Below are positions 1 through 7,717 of a stretch of DNA of 19,279 nucleotides, piece after piece. The position numbers and the translations under genes are program-made. The notes under the pieces were generated by a model. The model searched no databases, was not told where the DNA came from, and worked only from the letters and a program-made list of their open reading frames with translations. The number at the start of each line of letters is the position of its first letter. The first letter of the stretch is position 1. The DNA comes from Betaproteobacteria bacterium (GTDB lineage Bacteria; Pseudomonadota; Gammaproteobacteria; Burkholderiales; SG8-41). The stretch is from assembly GCA_025353085.1 (NCBI GenBank), contig JANXRI010000003.1:1-19279 (forward strand). The letters are read 5' to 3'.

Positions 1-744
1 GTCGGATTTGCGATCGGTGAACGAGAGAAACGCATCGACGCGCTCACGCGTCGGCGGTACGATCGGCAATCCGTCGGTCCACAACTGACGGTAAAAATGC
101 TCCTGAACTTCGTCGTACGTGCCGCTCATCACGACTTCGCCGGGCTGTGGTTCAGCGACCGTGTCGAGGTCGGCCGGCGCTTCGCCAATCAGGCCCTTGA
201 GCAGGCCTGGCGCCAATACTTCTTCGACTTTGCGTTTGAGTTCGACTTCGCTGTCTACCATCGGCGCACCTGGATAAACACCGATTGCAAGCGGCACGCC
301 AACGCCCTTCGTAATCACTTCGGCTTGTTTTAAAAAGCCCGAGCCGATAATCGACACAGTCGGGATGCCGAGTCTTTCAACCATCGCTGCGGCCCGCAAC
401 ACGGCGGGCGTGCAGCTCCCTCAGGCGCCGATGCCGACGATGACCGCGTCGGCTTTGTGCGCGCGTAATTTGTCGGGGATCGTTGCCGAGACTTCATGCT
501 CGCGCGCGCCGTGGAAGTTGCCGAATTCCGGGTAGGTGACGAATTTCACTCCGGGGAAACGCTTCTTGATGTATTCGCGCACGAGCGGGTAAATAGTTTC
601 ACCGCGGAAGATCACGTCCCATAACTCGCACACGGTCTTGCCATTCAGATCGGGCAGGCGAGCGGCGGCGGCCGTGCGCTTGACCGCTTTACGGGAGAGC
701 GGCCACAGCACGTCGTAGCGTGGTTCATTGCTTTTGTTTGCCAT
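1..744 (-). CDS. UGSC-family selenoprotein, C-terminus cut by window edge
   Basis: Read from ATG at 744 (GAGGAC about 8 nt upstream), the frame meets one TGA at 421-423 and then stays open to the window edge, giving at least 248 residues with Sec at 108. The Sec lies in GIGA-U-GSC-TPAV, so U108 and C111 form a UxxC redox pair. After it the protein is plainly still coding: a hydrophobic strand (TVSIIGSG), GVPLAIGVYPG, and LWTDGLPIVPPT at about 221-232. UGSC-motif proteins are a known family of predicted selenoproteins, and the motif recalls the Sec site of glycine-reductase-type selenoproteins; the substrate is unknown. No signal peptide is seen, so it is probably cytoplasmic. It starts 27 nt after a Bug gene and is the last gene seen of the Sec operon. 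A nonsense mutation is the alternative, but the intact downstream frame, the SECIS-like hairpin and adjacent selA, selB and tRNA-Sec argue strongly for Sec. Confidence 0.9.
386..416 (-). promoter_or_regulatory. Predicted bacterial SECIS element of the UGSC selenoprotein
   Basis: Immediately 3' of the TGA (421-423) the mRNA can fold into a lower stem GCUGC/GCAGC (412-416 with 386-390) and an upper stem CCCGC/GCGGG (404-408 with 393-397). The six-nucleotide apical loop CGUGUU contains GU and begins 17 nt after the UGA, close to the placement in E. coli fdhF. Bacterial SECIS hairpins sit inside the coding region, are bound by the SelB C-terminal winged helices and carry a GU or GG in the loop. 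Folding was done by eye. Confidence 0.7.
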
Positions 745-771
745 GTTGTTGTCCTCGAAGTTATTGCGAGT

Positions 772-1749
772 TTAGAGACTCCCGATACCGGCTGCCTGAA
801 TGATGCGATTGTATTTCGCGGTTTCGCGCGCGAGAAATTCGACGAAGACCGCAGGCGTGCTCGCCACTACCGTCATGCCTTCGCCTGCGAGGCGCTCTTT
901 GAGCTCCGGCAAATTCAGCACGCGCGAGACTTCCTGTTGCAGTTTGCCGATGGTCTCGCGCGGCGTGCCGCCGGCGACCAGCAGCCCGTACCAGTTGGTC
1001 ATGTCGAAACCCGGCACGTCCTGCGCGATCGCCGGCAGTTCGGGCGCGATCGCCGAGCGTTGCGGGCTGGTCACGCCGAGCGCGCGCAATTTTCCCGCTT
1101 TGATGAGCGGCAGGCTTTGCAAAATATTCATGAAGTAAACCGGTACCTGGCCGCCGAGCACATCGACGATAGCCGCACCCGAACCTTTGTATGGAATGTG
1201 CGTGAGTTTCACACCTGCCGCGCTGTTGAATAGTTCGGCGCATAAATGCGGCAGCGAACCGTTGCCGGCGGAACCGACATTGATTTCGCCGGGGCGGCTC
1301 TTGGCGAGCGCGATGAATTCCTTGATCGACTTAGTCGGCAATGATGGATGAACGACGAGCACGAGCGGTCCCGAGGCGAGATGCGATACGGGCGCTAAAT
1401 CACGCGCCTGGTCATAAGGCAGGCTTTTGTATAGCGCCGGATTCGCCGCGTAACCGGCGGGCACGATCAGCATCGTGAGTCCGTCGGGCGGAGACTTCGC
1501 CACATACGCGGCGCCGATAGTCCCGTTAGCGCCGGCGCGATTCTCGACGACGACCGGCTGCTTGAGATTTTCGTTCAGCTTCTGGCCGATCACGCGCGAC
1601 AGAATGTCGGTGCCGCCGCCGGGCGGGTAGGGCGACACGATGCGCAAGGTTCCGGCCGGATAACCGGTTTGCGCAAAGGCGCTGGGCGGAACGGAAAAAG
1701 CGAGAACGGTCGTAACGGAGATTGCCGACAACAATGCGCGCGCGTTCAT
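772..1749 (-). CDS. Bug/TctC-type periplasmic substrate-binding protein (Sec operon member)
   Basis: Mature protein of the TctC superfamily (extracytoplasmic receptor of tripartite tricarboxylate transporters), 325 aa. I chose ATG 1749 over ATG 1767 because it puts a clean signal peptide at the N-terminus (cleavage after PPSAFA, residue 26) and leaves GGAGG upstream as ribosome binding site, 11 nt away. Visible family landmarks are YPPGGGTDILSR, VVVENRAGANGTIG, SPPDG and LTHIPYKGSGAA. It lies between tRNA-Sec (55 nt upstream) and the UGSC selenoprotein (27 nt downstream), the same strand as the whole Sec locus, which suggests it delivers or senses a ligand connected to that enzyme (inference). 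The ligand cannot be told from sequence; family members bind small organic acids, amino acids or nicotinate-like compounds. No TctA/TctB genes are nearby. Confidence 0.9.
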   Translation of the reverse strand: MNARALLSAISVTTVLAFSVPPSAFAQTGYPAGTLRIVSPYPPGGGTDILSRVIGQKLNENLKQPVVVENRAGANGTIGAAYVAKSPPDGLTMLIVPAGYAANPALYKSLPYDQARDLAPVSHLASGPLVLVVHPSLPTKSIKEFIALAKSRPGEINVGSAGNGSLPHLCAELFNSAAGVKLTHIPYKGSGAAIVDVLGGQVPVYFMNILQSLPLIKAGKLRALGVTSPQRSAIAPELPAIAQDVPGFDMTNWYGLLVAGGTPRETIGKLQQEVSRVLNLPELKERLAGEGMTVVASTPAVFVEFLARETAKYNRIIQAAGIGSL

Positions 1750-1804
1750 GATTGAGCAGTCCTCCATGACCGATGGCGCGATCCGGTCACACTACAGGGT
1801 GAAT

Positions 1805-1899
1805 TGGCGGAAGAGAGTGGGAGTCGAACCCACACAGAACCGAATACGGCCCTCACCGGGTTTGAAGTCCGGCCGCCCCACCGGGAGCGATTCCCTTCC
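1805..1899 (-). tRNA. selC: tRNA-Sec (anticodon UCA)
   Basis: 95 nt including an encoded CCA. The anticodon TCA is at 1863-1865 in loop CTTCAAA. Features that set tRNA-Sec apart are present: an 8-bp acceptor stem (GGAAGGGA with TCTCTTCC, one G-U), a 6-bp D stem with a four-base loop (CGCTCC-CGGT-GGGGCG), a long variable arm of about 7 bp closed by TATT, and a 5-bp T arm (GTGGG/CCCAC) with TTCGACT loop. Discriminator G73 matches E. coli selC. The anticodon stem closes with an A-C apposition next to the loop, where E. coli has A-U. It sits 123 nt after the flavoprotein gene and 55 nt before the Bug gene, so it may be processed from the operon transcript; I see no convincing promoter of its own. 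Confidence 0.97.
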
Positions 1900-2022
1900 T
1901 TCTAAAATCTGTCTTGCGGAATTTCCGGCCCATAATCGGCGCGCGCTTCATGCGCGTCCGAATTGATACTGGGCCCGCGACCAAGTCAGCTAATGCGCGC
2001 TGAATTATAGGGGATTTGTAAT

Positions 2023-2931
2023 TTACCCGCCGACCCGCGCCTTGGCCGCCTTGGCCGCTGCCTCGCCTTCCGCAATTGCGTGTGTGAGCATTCCGCCATA
2101 ACCTGCGCGCACCGCGCCGGCGGCGAACACGCCGGGCATTTTGGTATTGAGAGCATCATCGGTAATGAGAAACCCATTGGCATCGCGAGCGAGTTCCGCC
2201 GGCGCGAACTCGCATGAGGGTTCCAGTCCGATGTATGCAAAAAATCCCGCGGACGGAATCTCTCGCGTGGCATTGGCAACGACGTCGCGCACGCGCACCT
2301 TTTCCACCATTGCACCGCCGAGTATCGCTTCTGCCACGCTGTTCAAGACCGGTTTGATATTGGCATGGCGCGCGATCGCGTCGACAAGGTGCTGCTGCGC
2401 GCGGAATTTGGCGCTGCGATGCACGAGGTGCACGCTTTTTGAGTATTCGGCGAGCACCAGCGCTTCCTGCAGCGCCGAATCGCCGCCACCGACGACTACG
2501 ACTTCTTCGCCCTTATACATCGGGCCGTCGCAGTCCGCGCATTGCGAGACGCCCTTGTATTCGAACTGCGCTTCACCCGGTATACCGAGGCGTTTTAATT
2601 TGGCGCCGGACGCGATGATCACCGCGCGCGCGTGATGCGTCCCGGCGTCCGTCGTGACGCTCAACCGGTTGCCGTCACGCGCGATGGTACTGACGGTCTC
2701 GGCCAGGTTTTCCACGCCGAGCTCCGAAATTTCCATCATCAGGCTGGACGCGAAGTCGGTACCGGAACCGGACGGCTCGCCATCGAGTTCGTTGATGTTG
2801 ACGACAAGGCCGCCAAACATGAGCGCTTCGATGTTCGCCGTTCTGAGCCCGCTTTGCACGGCGACTTTGGCGGCGCTGAGGCCGGTAATGCCGGCGCCAA
2901 TTATGATCACGTCGAAATTTGAATCAGCCAT
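2023..2931 (-). CDS. Thioredoxin-reductase-like FAD/NAD(P) oxidoreductase
   Basis: 302 aa, about the length of low-Mr bacterial thioredoxin reductase. Domains in order: FAD Rossmann motif IIGAGITGLSAA (10-21), redox-active CADC (C131, C134) in the usual VSQCADCDG context, and the NAD(P) motif VVGGGDSA (147-153) followed by LVHRSAKFRA, whose HR-x-x-x-R pattern favours NADPH. The ATG at 2931 follows selB by 10 nt with GAGGT as ribosome binding site, so translation is probably coupled to selB. Odd point: near the C-terminus the usual AAGD FAD-binding motif reads AAGA (GVFAAGAVRAGYGG), losing the conserved Asp. The likely role (inference) is to pass electrons from NADPH to a thiol carrier or directly to the UxxC/SeS site of the UGSC protein; glycine reductase operons carry an analogous thioredoxin reductase. 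It is not necessarily the housekeeping TrxB. Confidence 0.88.
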   Translation of the reverse strand: MADSNFDVIIIGAGITGLSAAKVAVQSGLRTANIEALMFGGLVVNINELDGEPSGSGTDFASSLMMEISELGVENLAETVSTIARDGNRLSVTTDAGTHHARAVIIASGAKLKRLGIPGEAQFEYKGVSQCADCDGPMYKGEEVVVVGGGDSALQEALVLAEYSKSVHLVHRSAKFRAQQHLVDAIARHANIKPVLNSVAEAILGGAMVEKVRVRDVVANATREIPSAGFFAYIGLEPSCEFAPAELARDANGFLITDDALNTKMPGVFAAGAVRAGYGGMLTHAIAEGEAAAKAAKARVGG

Positions 2932-2941
2932 AGATACCTCT

Positions 2942-4951
2942 TTAGCGTTTGAAATGATGCGGTGGGCTGCGCCGCGCGGGTTGCGGTGCGGCCTTGGTTG
3001 TGGGTTGCGGTTTGATCGTCGGCGCGGGCGGGGCAACCGCCGCGCCGAGTATCGGCACGAAATCTTTGCGCATTTTGCGCACGTCGCCGATGCGCTGCGT
3101 GATGCCGAGGCGGTCGAGGCATTCGAGAATTTCGATCGCGAGCCCGCGCCCCACGCCGCTGCGGTCGCGGAATTGCGCGGCGGTAAACTGGCCGCCGGGA
3201 ATTGTTTGGGTGACAACCTGCGCAACTGCGGCGAGTTGCGCGAGCGTAGCGCGCGGATAAAAGCGCTCGGGCGTCACGCGGATCAATTCGCCCGTGCGCG
3301 CTTTGCGATGCAAAAAATCTTTGAGGATCGGTTCCTTGATGTCTGCCGCGGGTGCCAGTTCACGCAGCGGCAACACATTGAATCCGGCGTTATCGAGTAT
3401 CGGCTTCAACGCCTGCCACATCTTTTCGTCAGCCGGATTGTCGGTGGCAACGTGCCGTGGCAGGCGAACGCTTGAGCCGGCAATTTCTATTTTCCTGGTG
3501 TCGCCAAGTTCGCGCAAAAGTGCGGTGAACGTCGCGGCCGCCAAGGCGGGCGCGAGCTGTTTGCGCAGCACCGCGATCTCGATGCCGGTCGCTTGCGGCG
3601 ATTCGCGATGAAAGCGTGTCAGCGTATCGATCACGCTCTGCGTGATCACGTCGACGGTCGCGCGCGGCAGCGCTACTCGCAGCTCCTTACCGACGATCGC
3701 GATCGCAGGCGACTGTTCGAGCGCCGCCGCGCGTTCCGGCGTCAGATTAAACGCGCGCTCGAATTGCATGAGATCGACGCCGGCCGGCGAACACGCGAGT
3801 AAGGCCGCGAGCGCCGCTGCCGGGTCGGCATGTTCGAGCGCGGCAAGTTGAGCGGCGCGCGTCTGCGCATTGCGCCGTGGGCCGACGAACGGATCAATGA
3901 CCGTGCCGCCGCCGATCGTGCGCATCGCCGACTGGTCGCGCAGGATGAAGCGATCGCCATTCAACGCGGCCAGCGGTTGGTCGGCTATCACTTGCACGAG
4001 CGCGGACGAGCCTGGCGCGATCGATGCGCCGCGCCGGATCGCGATGCGCGCGGTGACGTCCGCTGTGCCGAGATGTAAATGCACGGGCGTCCAGTGCTTC
4101 AGCGGCCGGGTTTCGCCGGCAAGCAACTGCAGGCGCACATCGAGGCGCTGCGTCGGTGCATGAATCGCGGGCGCGACCACCCAATCGCCGCGATGAATGT
4201 CGGCAACGTCGGCGCCCGTCACGTTCAGCGCACAGCGCTCGCCCGCCATCGCCTGCGTTGCGGCCTGGCCATCTTTCTGAATCCCGCGCACCCGAACTTC
4301 GAGGCCGCTCGGCGAGAGCATCAGCTTGTCGCCGATGGCGACCGCGCCGTTAAAGAGCGTGCCGGTGACTACGGTGCCGCTGCCGACGATGGTAAAGACG
4401 CGGTCGATCGCGTAGCGCAGATTGCGTCCTGCGTGTTCGCGATTGCCGAATTCACGGGCGGCCGTCGCCAGCGTTTCACGCAGCTTTTCGATGCCGTCGC
4501 CGCTGACAGCCGATACTGGCAATACGTCGATCCGCTCGAGCGCGGTCGCCGCGAGCAAGGCGCGAACGCTCGCCGCAACTTCGTCGACACGCTCGGCTGG
4601 CACGCGGTCGGTTTTCGTAATCACTGCAATGCCGCGCGTTATCGTGAGCAAATCGACAATGTGCAAATGTTCGATCGTCTGCGGCATCACGCCGTCGTCG
4701 GCGGCCACGATCAGCATCACGTAGTCGATGCCGCACACGCCGGCCAGCATGTTGCGCACGAAGCGCTCATGTCCCGGCACGTCGACAAACCCGATCACAT
4801 CGCCAGCCGGCGTCTTGCGGTACGCAAAACCCAGGTCGATCGAGATGCCGCGCTTTTTTTCTTCGGGCAGGCGATCGGTGTCGACGCCGGTCAGCGCTTT
4901 GACGAGCGTCGTTTTGCCATGGTCGATATGGCCTGCGGTCGCGACGATCAT
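2942..4951 (-). CDS. selB: Selenocysteine-specific translation elongation factor SelB
   Basis: 669 aa GTPase that carries Sec-tRNA-Sec to ribosomes paused at UGA and binds the SECIS. The G domain begins at once: G1 GHIDHGKT (7-14), G3 DVPGHE (57-62), G4 TKTD (112-115, the SelB-style variant of NKxD). EF-Tu-like beta-barrel domains follow (GSGTVVTGTL, RDQSAMRTIGGGTVIDP). The C-terminal half contains the winged-helix repeats that bind SECIS RNA, including FTAAQFRDRSGVGRGLAIEILECLDRLGITQRIGD. The last 35 or so residues are a Pro/Ala/Lys/Arg-rich tail ending HHFKR that looks disordered. ATG 4951 is preceded by GAGG with 8-nt spacing. It is separated from selA by 95 nt and from the flavoprotein by 10 nt. 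Confidence 0.97.
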   Translation of the reverse strand: MIVATAGHIDHGKTTLVKALTGVDTDRLPEEKKRGISIDLGFAYRKTPAGDVIGFVDVPGHERFVRNMLAGVCGIDYVMLIVAADDGVMPQTIEHLHIVDLLTITRGIAVITKTDRVPAERVDEVAASVRALLAATALERIDVLPVSAVSGDGIEKLRETLATAAREFGNREHAGRNLRYAIDRVFTIVGSGTVVTGTLFNGAVAIGDKLMLSPSGLEVRVRGIQKDGQAATQAMAGERCALNVTGADVADIHRGDWVVAPAIHAPTQRLDVRLQLLAGETRPLKHWTPVHLHLGTADVTARIAIRRGASIAPGSSALVQVIADQPLAALNGDRFILRDQSAMRTIGGGTVIDPFVGPRRNAQTRAAQLAALEHADPAAALAALLACSPAGVDLMQFERAFNLTPERAAALEQSPAIAIVGKELRVALPRATVDVITQSVIDTLTRFHRESPQATGIEIAVLRKQLAPALAAATFTALLRELGDTRKIEIAGSSVRLPRHVATDNPADEKMWQALKPILDNAGFNVLPLRELAPAADIKEPILKDFLHRKARTGELIRVTPERFYPRATLAQLAAVAQVVTQTIPGGQFTAAQFRDRSGVGRGLAIEILECLDRLGITQRIGDVRKMRKDFVPILGAAVAPPAPTIKPQPTTKAAPQPARRSPPHHFKR

Positions 4952-4964
4952 GTCAAAACCTCAG

Positions 4965-5093
4965 CGCGAAGGCGCAAAAGGGAGAACGTCAATAAAAGTG
5001 AATTAAATATCAGCATAAAGCGGTGCGTTAGATATTGGGATTTCGCTCATTTATTCGCATCTTGCGCATCCTTTGCGCCTTTGCGTCTTCGCG
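4965..5093. repeat. Imperfect inverted repeat spanning the selA end and the selA-selB gap
   Basis: The arm at 4965-4982 (CGCGAAGGCGCAAAAGGG on the plus strand) is matched in inverse orientation by 5070-5093, which on the minus strand reads CGCGAAGACGCAAAGGCGC and onward. The inner 85 nt contain the selA stop (5047) and AT-rich sequence. In the selA-selB transcript this could form a hairpin ending just before the selB ribosome binding site (GAGG at 4960-4963). The right arm encodes the charged tail of SelA. Confidence 0.5.
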
Positions 5094-6510
5094 GTTCATG
5101 CTTTTCGATCCTCAGGCCGCCCAGTTGCGCGATGAAGCCGGACTCATCGTCGAGACAGCGCAGATCAAGAATGAAAGCGCCGTCGCGGATATGCCCGATG
5201 ACGGGCACCGGCAGCGCGCGAAAAGCGGTTGACAGCGCATCGGCGGCGCTGCGTTTGCGTTTAGCGCGCGGCGTCAACGCAATGCCCGCGCTCGGCAGTG
5301 CATCGACCGGCAATGCGCCGCTGCCGATCTGGCTCGAGCACTCGACGATCGCAGCGTCGGCATGATCGGCCACCGCGGCGGCCAGCGCAGGCAACACGCG
5401 TTGCGCTTGCGCGTTAATGTCAGTTTGCGGTCGGGTCAGCAAGCGCAGCGTCGGCAATTCGCGCATGAGGCGCGCAGGATCTGCATACAGGCGCAGCACG
5501 GCTTCGAGCGCCGCCAGCCGCACTTTGTCGACGCGCAATGCACGTTTCATCGGATTCTTGCGGATTTTCTCGATCAGATCGCGGCGGCCGACGATCAAGC
5601 CGCATTGCGGGCCGCCGAGCAATTTGTCGCCGCTGAAAGTGACGATATCGGCGCCGTCGGCGATCGCTTCGCGCGGCGTCGGCTCGTGCGGTAATCCGTA
5701 CGCTTCGAGGTCGATCAGCATGCCGCTGCCCAGATCGTTCAGGAAGGGCAACGCGTGCCGGTGAGCGATCGCCGCAAGATCGCTTTCCGCTACGCTTGCC
5801 GTAAATCCCTCGATTTTGTAGTTGCTCGCGTGGACTTTCATGATCGCCGCAGTGCGCTCGCCGATTGCCTGCTCGTAGTCGCGGGCATGCGTGCGATTGG
5901 TCGCGCCGACTTCTTTCAACTTGCAGCCGGCGCGCGCCATGATATCGGGAATGCGGAAGGCGCCGCCGATCTCGACCAGCTCGCCGCGCGATACGATGAC
6001 TTCTTTTTTCGGCGCGAGCGAATTCAAGATGAGATAGACCGCAGCGGCGTTATTGTTGACGACGAGCGCGGCTTCTGCGCCGGTCAGTCGCTGCAGCCAG
6101 ACTTCAACATGGCTGTCACGTTCGCCGCGCGCGCCGCCGCCAAGATCGAATTCGAGATTGACTGCGCGTGTCATCGCCGCGATCGCCGCCCTCGCTGCGA
6201 CTTCAGGATAAAGCGCGCGCCCGAGATTGGTGTGTAACACGGTGCCGGTCAGATTGAAAACCGGCCGCAACGATGGTTGACTCAACTCGTGCAAGCGGGC
6301 GCGGCATTGTTCGCTCACTGCGTCGTCCGCAGGTGGTATTCCCTCTGAATCGCCAGCGAGAATTGCTCGCTGGCCGTCGAGCACCGCGCGCAGTGTTTCT
6401 ACTACGAGCGGACGTCCATGCCGTTCGATAAGCGTGACGACCGCGTCGAGCTTGAGCAGGCGGTCGATCGAAGGCAGCGCGCGACGCGCGGCAGCGGCAG
6501 AATTCAACAT
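5047..6510 (-). CDS. selA: L-seryl-tRNA(Sec) selenium transferase (Sec synthase)
   Basis: PLP enzyme that converts seryl-tRNA-Sec to selenocysteyl-tRNA-Sec with selenophosphate from SelD; in bacteria it works as a large homodecamer in the cytoplasm. The PLP lysine is K296 in TFSGDKLLGGPQ, near the position of K295 in E. coli. Other landmarks: LPSIDRLL at the N-terminus, NLTGTVLHTNLGRA (87-99), NNNAAAVYLIL and LNDLGSGML. I chose ATG 6510 (487 aa) because the protein then starts just before the conserved PSIDRLL. A GTG at 6588 would add a 26-residue extension without family support. No clear ribosome binding site is visible for either. The C-terminus has a lysine/arginine-rich tail (RRRKGAKDAQDANK) encoded by a repeat. 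First gene of the Sec locus, divergent from a Bug gene. Confidence 0.96.
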   Translation of the reverse strand: MLNSAAAARRALPSIDRLLKLDAVVTLIERHGRPLVVETLRAVLDGQRAILAGDSEGIPPADDAVSEQCRARLHELSQPSLRPVFNLTGTVLHTNLGRALYPEVAARAAIAAMTRAVNLEFDLGGGARGERDSHVEVWLQRLTGAEAALVVNNNAAAVYLILNSLAPKKEVIVSRGELVEIGGAFRIPDIMARAGCKLKEVGATNRTHARDYEQAIGERTAAIMKVHASNYKIEGFTASVAESDLAAIAHRHALPFLNDLGSGMLIDLEAYGLPHEPTPREAIADGADIVTFSGDKLLGGPQCGLIVGRRDLIEKIRKNPMKRALRVDKVRLAALEAVLRLYADPARLMRELPTLRLLTRPQTDINAQAQRVLPALAAAVADHADAAIVECSSQIGSGALPVDALPSAGIALTPRAKRKRSAADALSTAFRALPVPVIGHIRDGAFILDLRCLDDESGFIAQLGGLRIEKHEPRRRKGAKDAQDANK

Positions 6511-6709
6511 GACTGCGCCGGTGGGCGACGGAAAGCGATGGATGAAAAGCAACGCGTGAACGTGAACATGAGCGGGACGGGCGCGCACGGCGCCGATTGC
6601 GACAGGGACAGGACGGCTAGTTTAGCGCAATTTTTGCGGCCCATGCTATTGTGATTTGGCTGCCGATGCATGAGCCATGACGCGATGACGAGTGAATAAT
6701 GGAGAAGAG

Positions 6710-7669
6710 ATGCGACGTTTTGTGATGATGGCTTGCCTGCTTGCCATTGCGGCATCGATACACGCGCAGAATTATCCTGCACGCCCGATCCGCTTTATTG
6801 TGCCGTACGTCGCCGGCGGCGCGGGCGACATTTTTGCGCGCACGCTCGGCCAGAAATTGTACGAGGCGATGGGCCAGACCGTGGTGGTCGACAACCGGCC
6901 CGGCGCCAATGCAATCATCGGCACCGACCTCGTCGCCAAATCACCGCCCGACGGCTACACCATCGTGATGGGCAACAGCGCGCCGTTCGTGCTCAACCCG
7001 AGTCTCTATTCGAAACTGCCGTACGATCCGGTCAAGGATTTCGCGCCGGTCACGCAGGGCACTTACTATGCGTACGTGCTGGTCGTGCAACCTGCGCTGC
7101 CGGTCAAGAACCTGCCGGAACTCGTCGCGTATGTGAAATCCAAACCAGGGCTCGCGTATGGTTCGACCGGACTCGGCGGCGCCAATCATCTGGCTGGCGA
7201 ATTTTTGGCGACGATGACAGGAACCAAATTAACGCATGTGCCCTACAAGGGCAGCGCCGCCGCGCTTACTGACGTATTGAGCGGGCAATTGCCGATGATG
7301 TTCGATACACCGATCACGTCGATACCGCAATTGCGTGCAGGTAAATTGCGCGCGCTCGGATATTCCGGAAACCGCCGCGCGCCGCAACTTCCCGATGTGC
7401 CGACGCTCGACGAATCGGGATTGAAAGGATTCGAAGTGAGTTCGTGGCAGGGCATACTCGCGCCGGCCGGCACGCCCAAGGCGATCGTCGACCGGCTTTA
7501 CCGCGAGTCGGTGAAGGCGCTCAAAATGCCTGACGTCGTCGAACGGCTTGGCACGCAAGGCGGCAACGAACTGATCGGCAGCACACCCGAGCAGTACGCC
7601 GCTTTGATCAAGACGGAAATCGCGAAGTACGGCAAGGTCATCAAGGAAGCCGGCATCCGCATCGAGTAG
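6710..7669 (+). CDS. Bug/TctC-type periplasmic substrate-binding protein
   Basis: 319 aa from ATG 6710, preceded by GGAG at 6701-6704. A GTG at 6692 is in frame but lies upstream of that ribosome binding site. The signal peptide ends at ASIHA (residue 19), before QNYPARPIRFIVP. Family motifs: GGAGDIFART, VVVDNRPGANAIIG, SPPDGYTIVMG, LTHVPYKGSAAA and C-terminal YGKVIKEAGI. The gene diverges from selA and stands alone; the promoters would share the 6511-6709 gap, where I could not identify good -35/-10 pairs. It converges on the glutaredoxin-DinB selenoprotein gene, with a terminator hairpin between. Ligand unknown. Confidence 0.92.
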   Translation: MRRFVMMACLLAIAASIHAQNYPARPIRFIVPYVAGGAGDIFARTLGQKLYEAMGQTVVVDNRPGANAIIGTDLVAKSPPDGYTIVMGNSAPFVLNPSLYSKLPYDPVKDFAPVTQGTYYAYVLVVQPALPVKNLPELVAYVKSKPGLAYGSTGLGGANHLAGEFLATMTGTKLTHVPYKGSAAALTDVLSGQLPMMFDTPITSIPQLRAGKLRALGYSGNRRAPQLPDVPTLDESGLKGFEVSSWQGILAPAGTPKAIVDRLYRESVKALKMPDVVERLGTQGGNELIGSTPEQYAALIKTEIAKYGKVIKEAGIRIE

Positions 7670-7671
7670 CG

Positions 7672-7704
7672 AAAAAAGGGACCGCGGACGATCGAGTCCG
7701 CGGT
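7672..7704 (-). terminator. Rho-independent terminator, probably serving both converging genes
   Basis: A perfect 9-bp stem ACCGCGGAC/GTCCGCGGT (7681-7689 with 7696-7704) has a six-base loop. On the minus strand it is followed by CCC and six T (7672-7677), which fits termination of the selenoprotein gene ending at 7718. The plus-strand Bug gene ends 11 nt before the stem, but the T content downstream on that side is weak. Confidence 0.8.
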
Positions 7705-7717
7705 ATTACGGAATTAT

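Noticed and set aside
421..423. TGA as an ordinary stop or a nonsense mutation
   Set aside because: Coding sequence continues in the same frame to the edge, the TGA sits in a known UGSC motif, and the Sec machinery is adjacent.
1940..1963. GC-rich hairpin between the flavoprotein gene and tRNA-Sec as a terminator
   Set aside because: The stem is interrupted and no T run follows, so termination before tRNA-Sec is not supported.
2529..2541. Sec in the flavoprotein redox site
   Set aside because: Both redox positions (C131, C134) are ordinary Cys codons and no in-frame TGA exists.
4079..5365. 428-codon open frame on the plus strand
   Set aside because: It is antisense to selB and the end of selA, whose products are clear family members. 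The composition (Arg/His-rich, no motifs) is that of a GC-rich shadow frame.
6589..6709. Divergent promoters between selA and the Bug gene
   Set aside because: AT-rich hexamers exist (for example TAAACT at 6617-6622 on the minus strand) but none pairs with a credible -35 at proper spacing.
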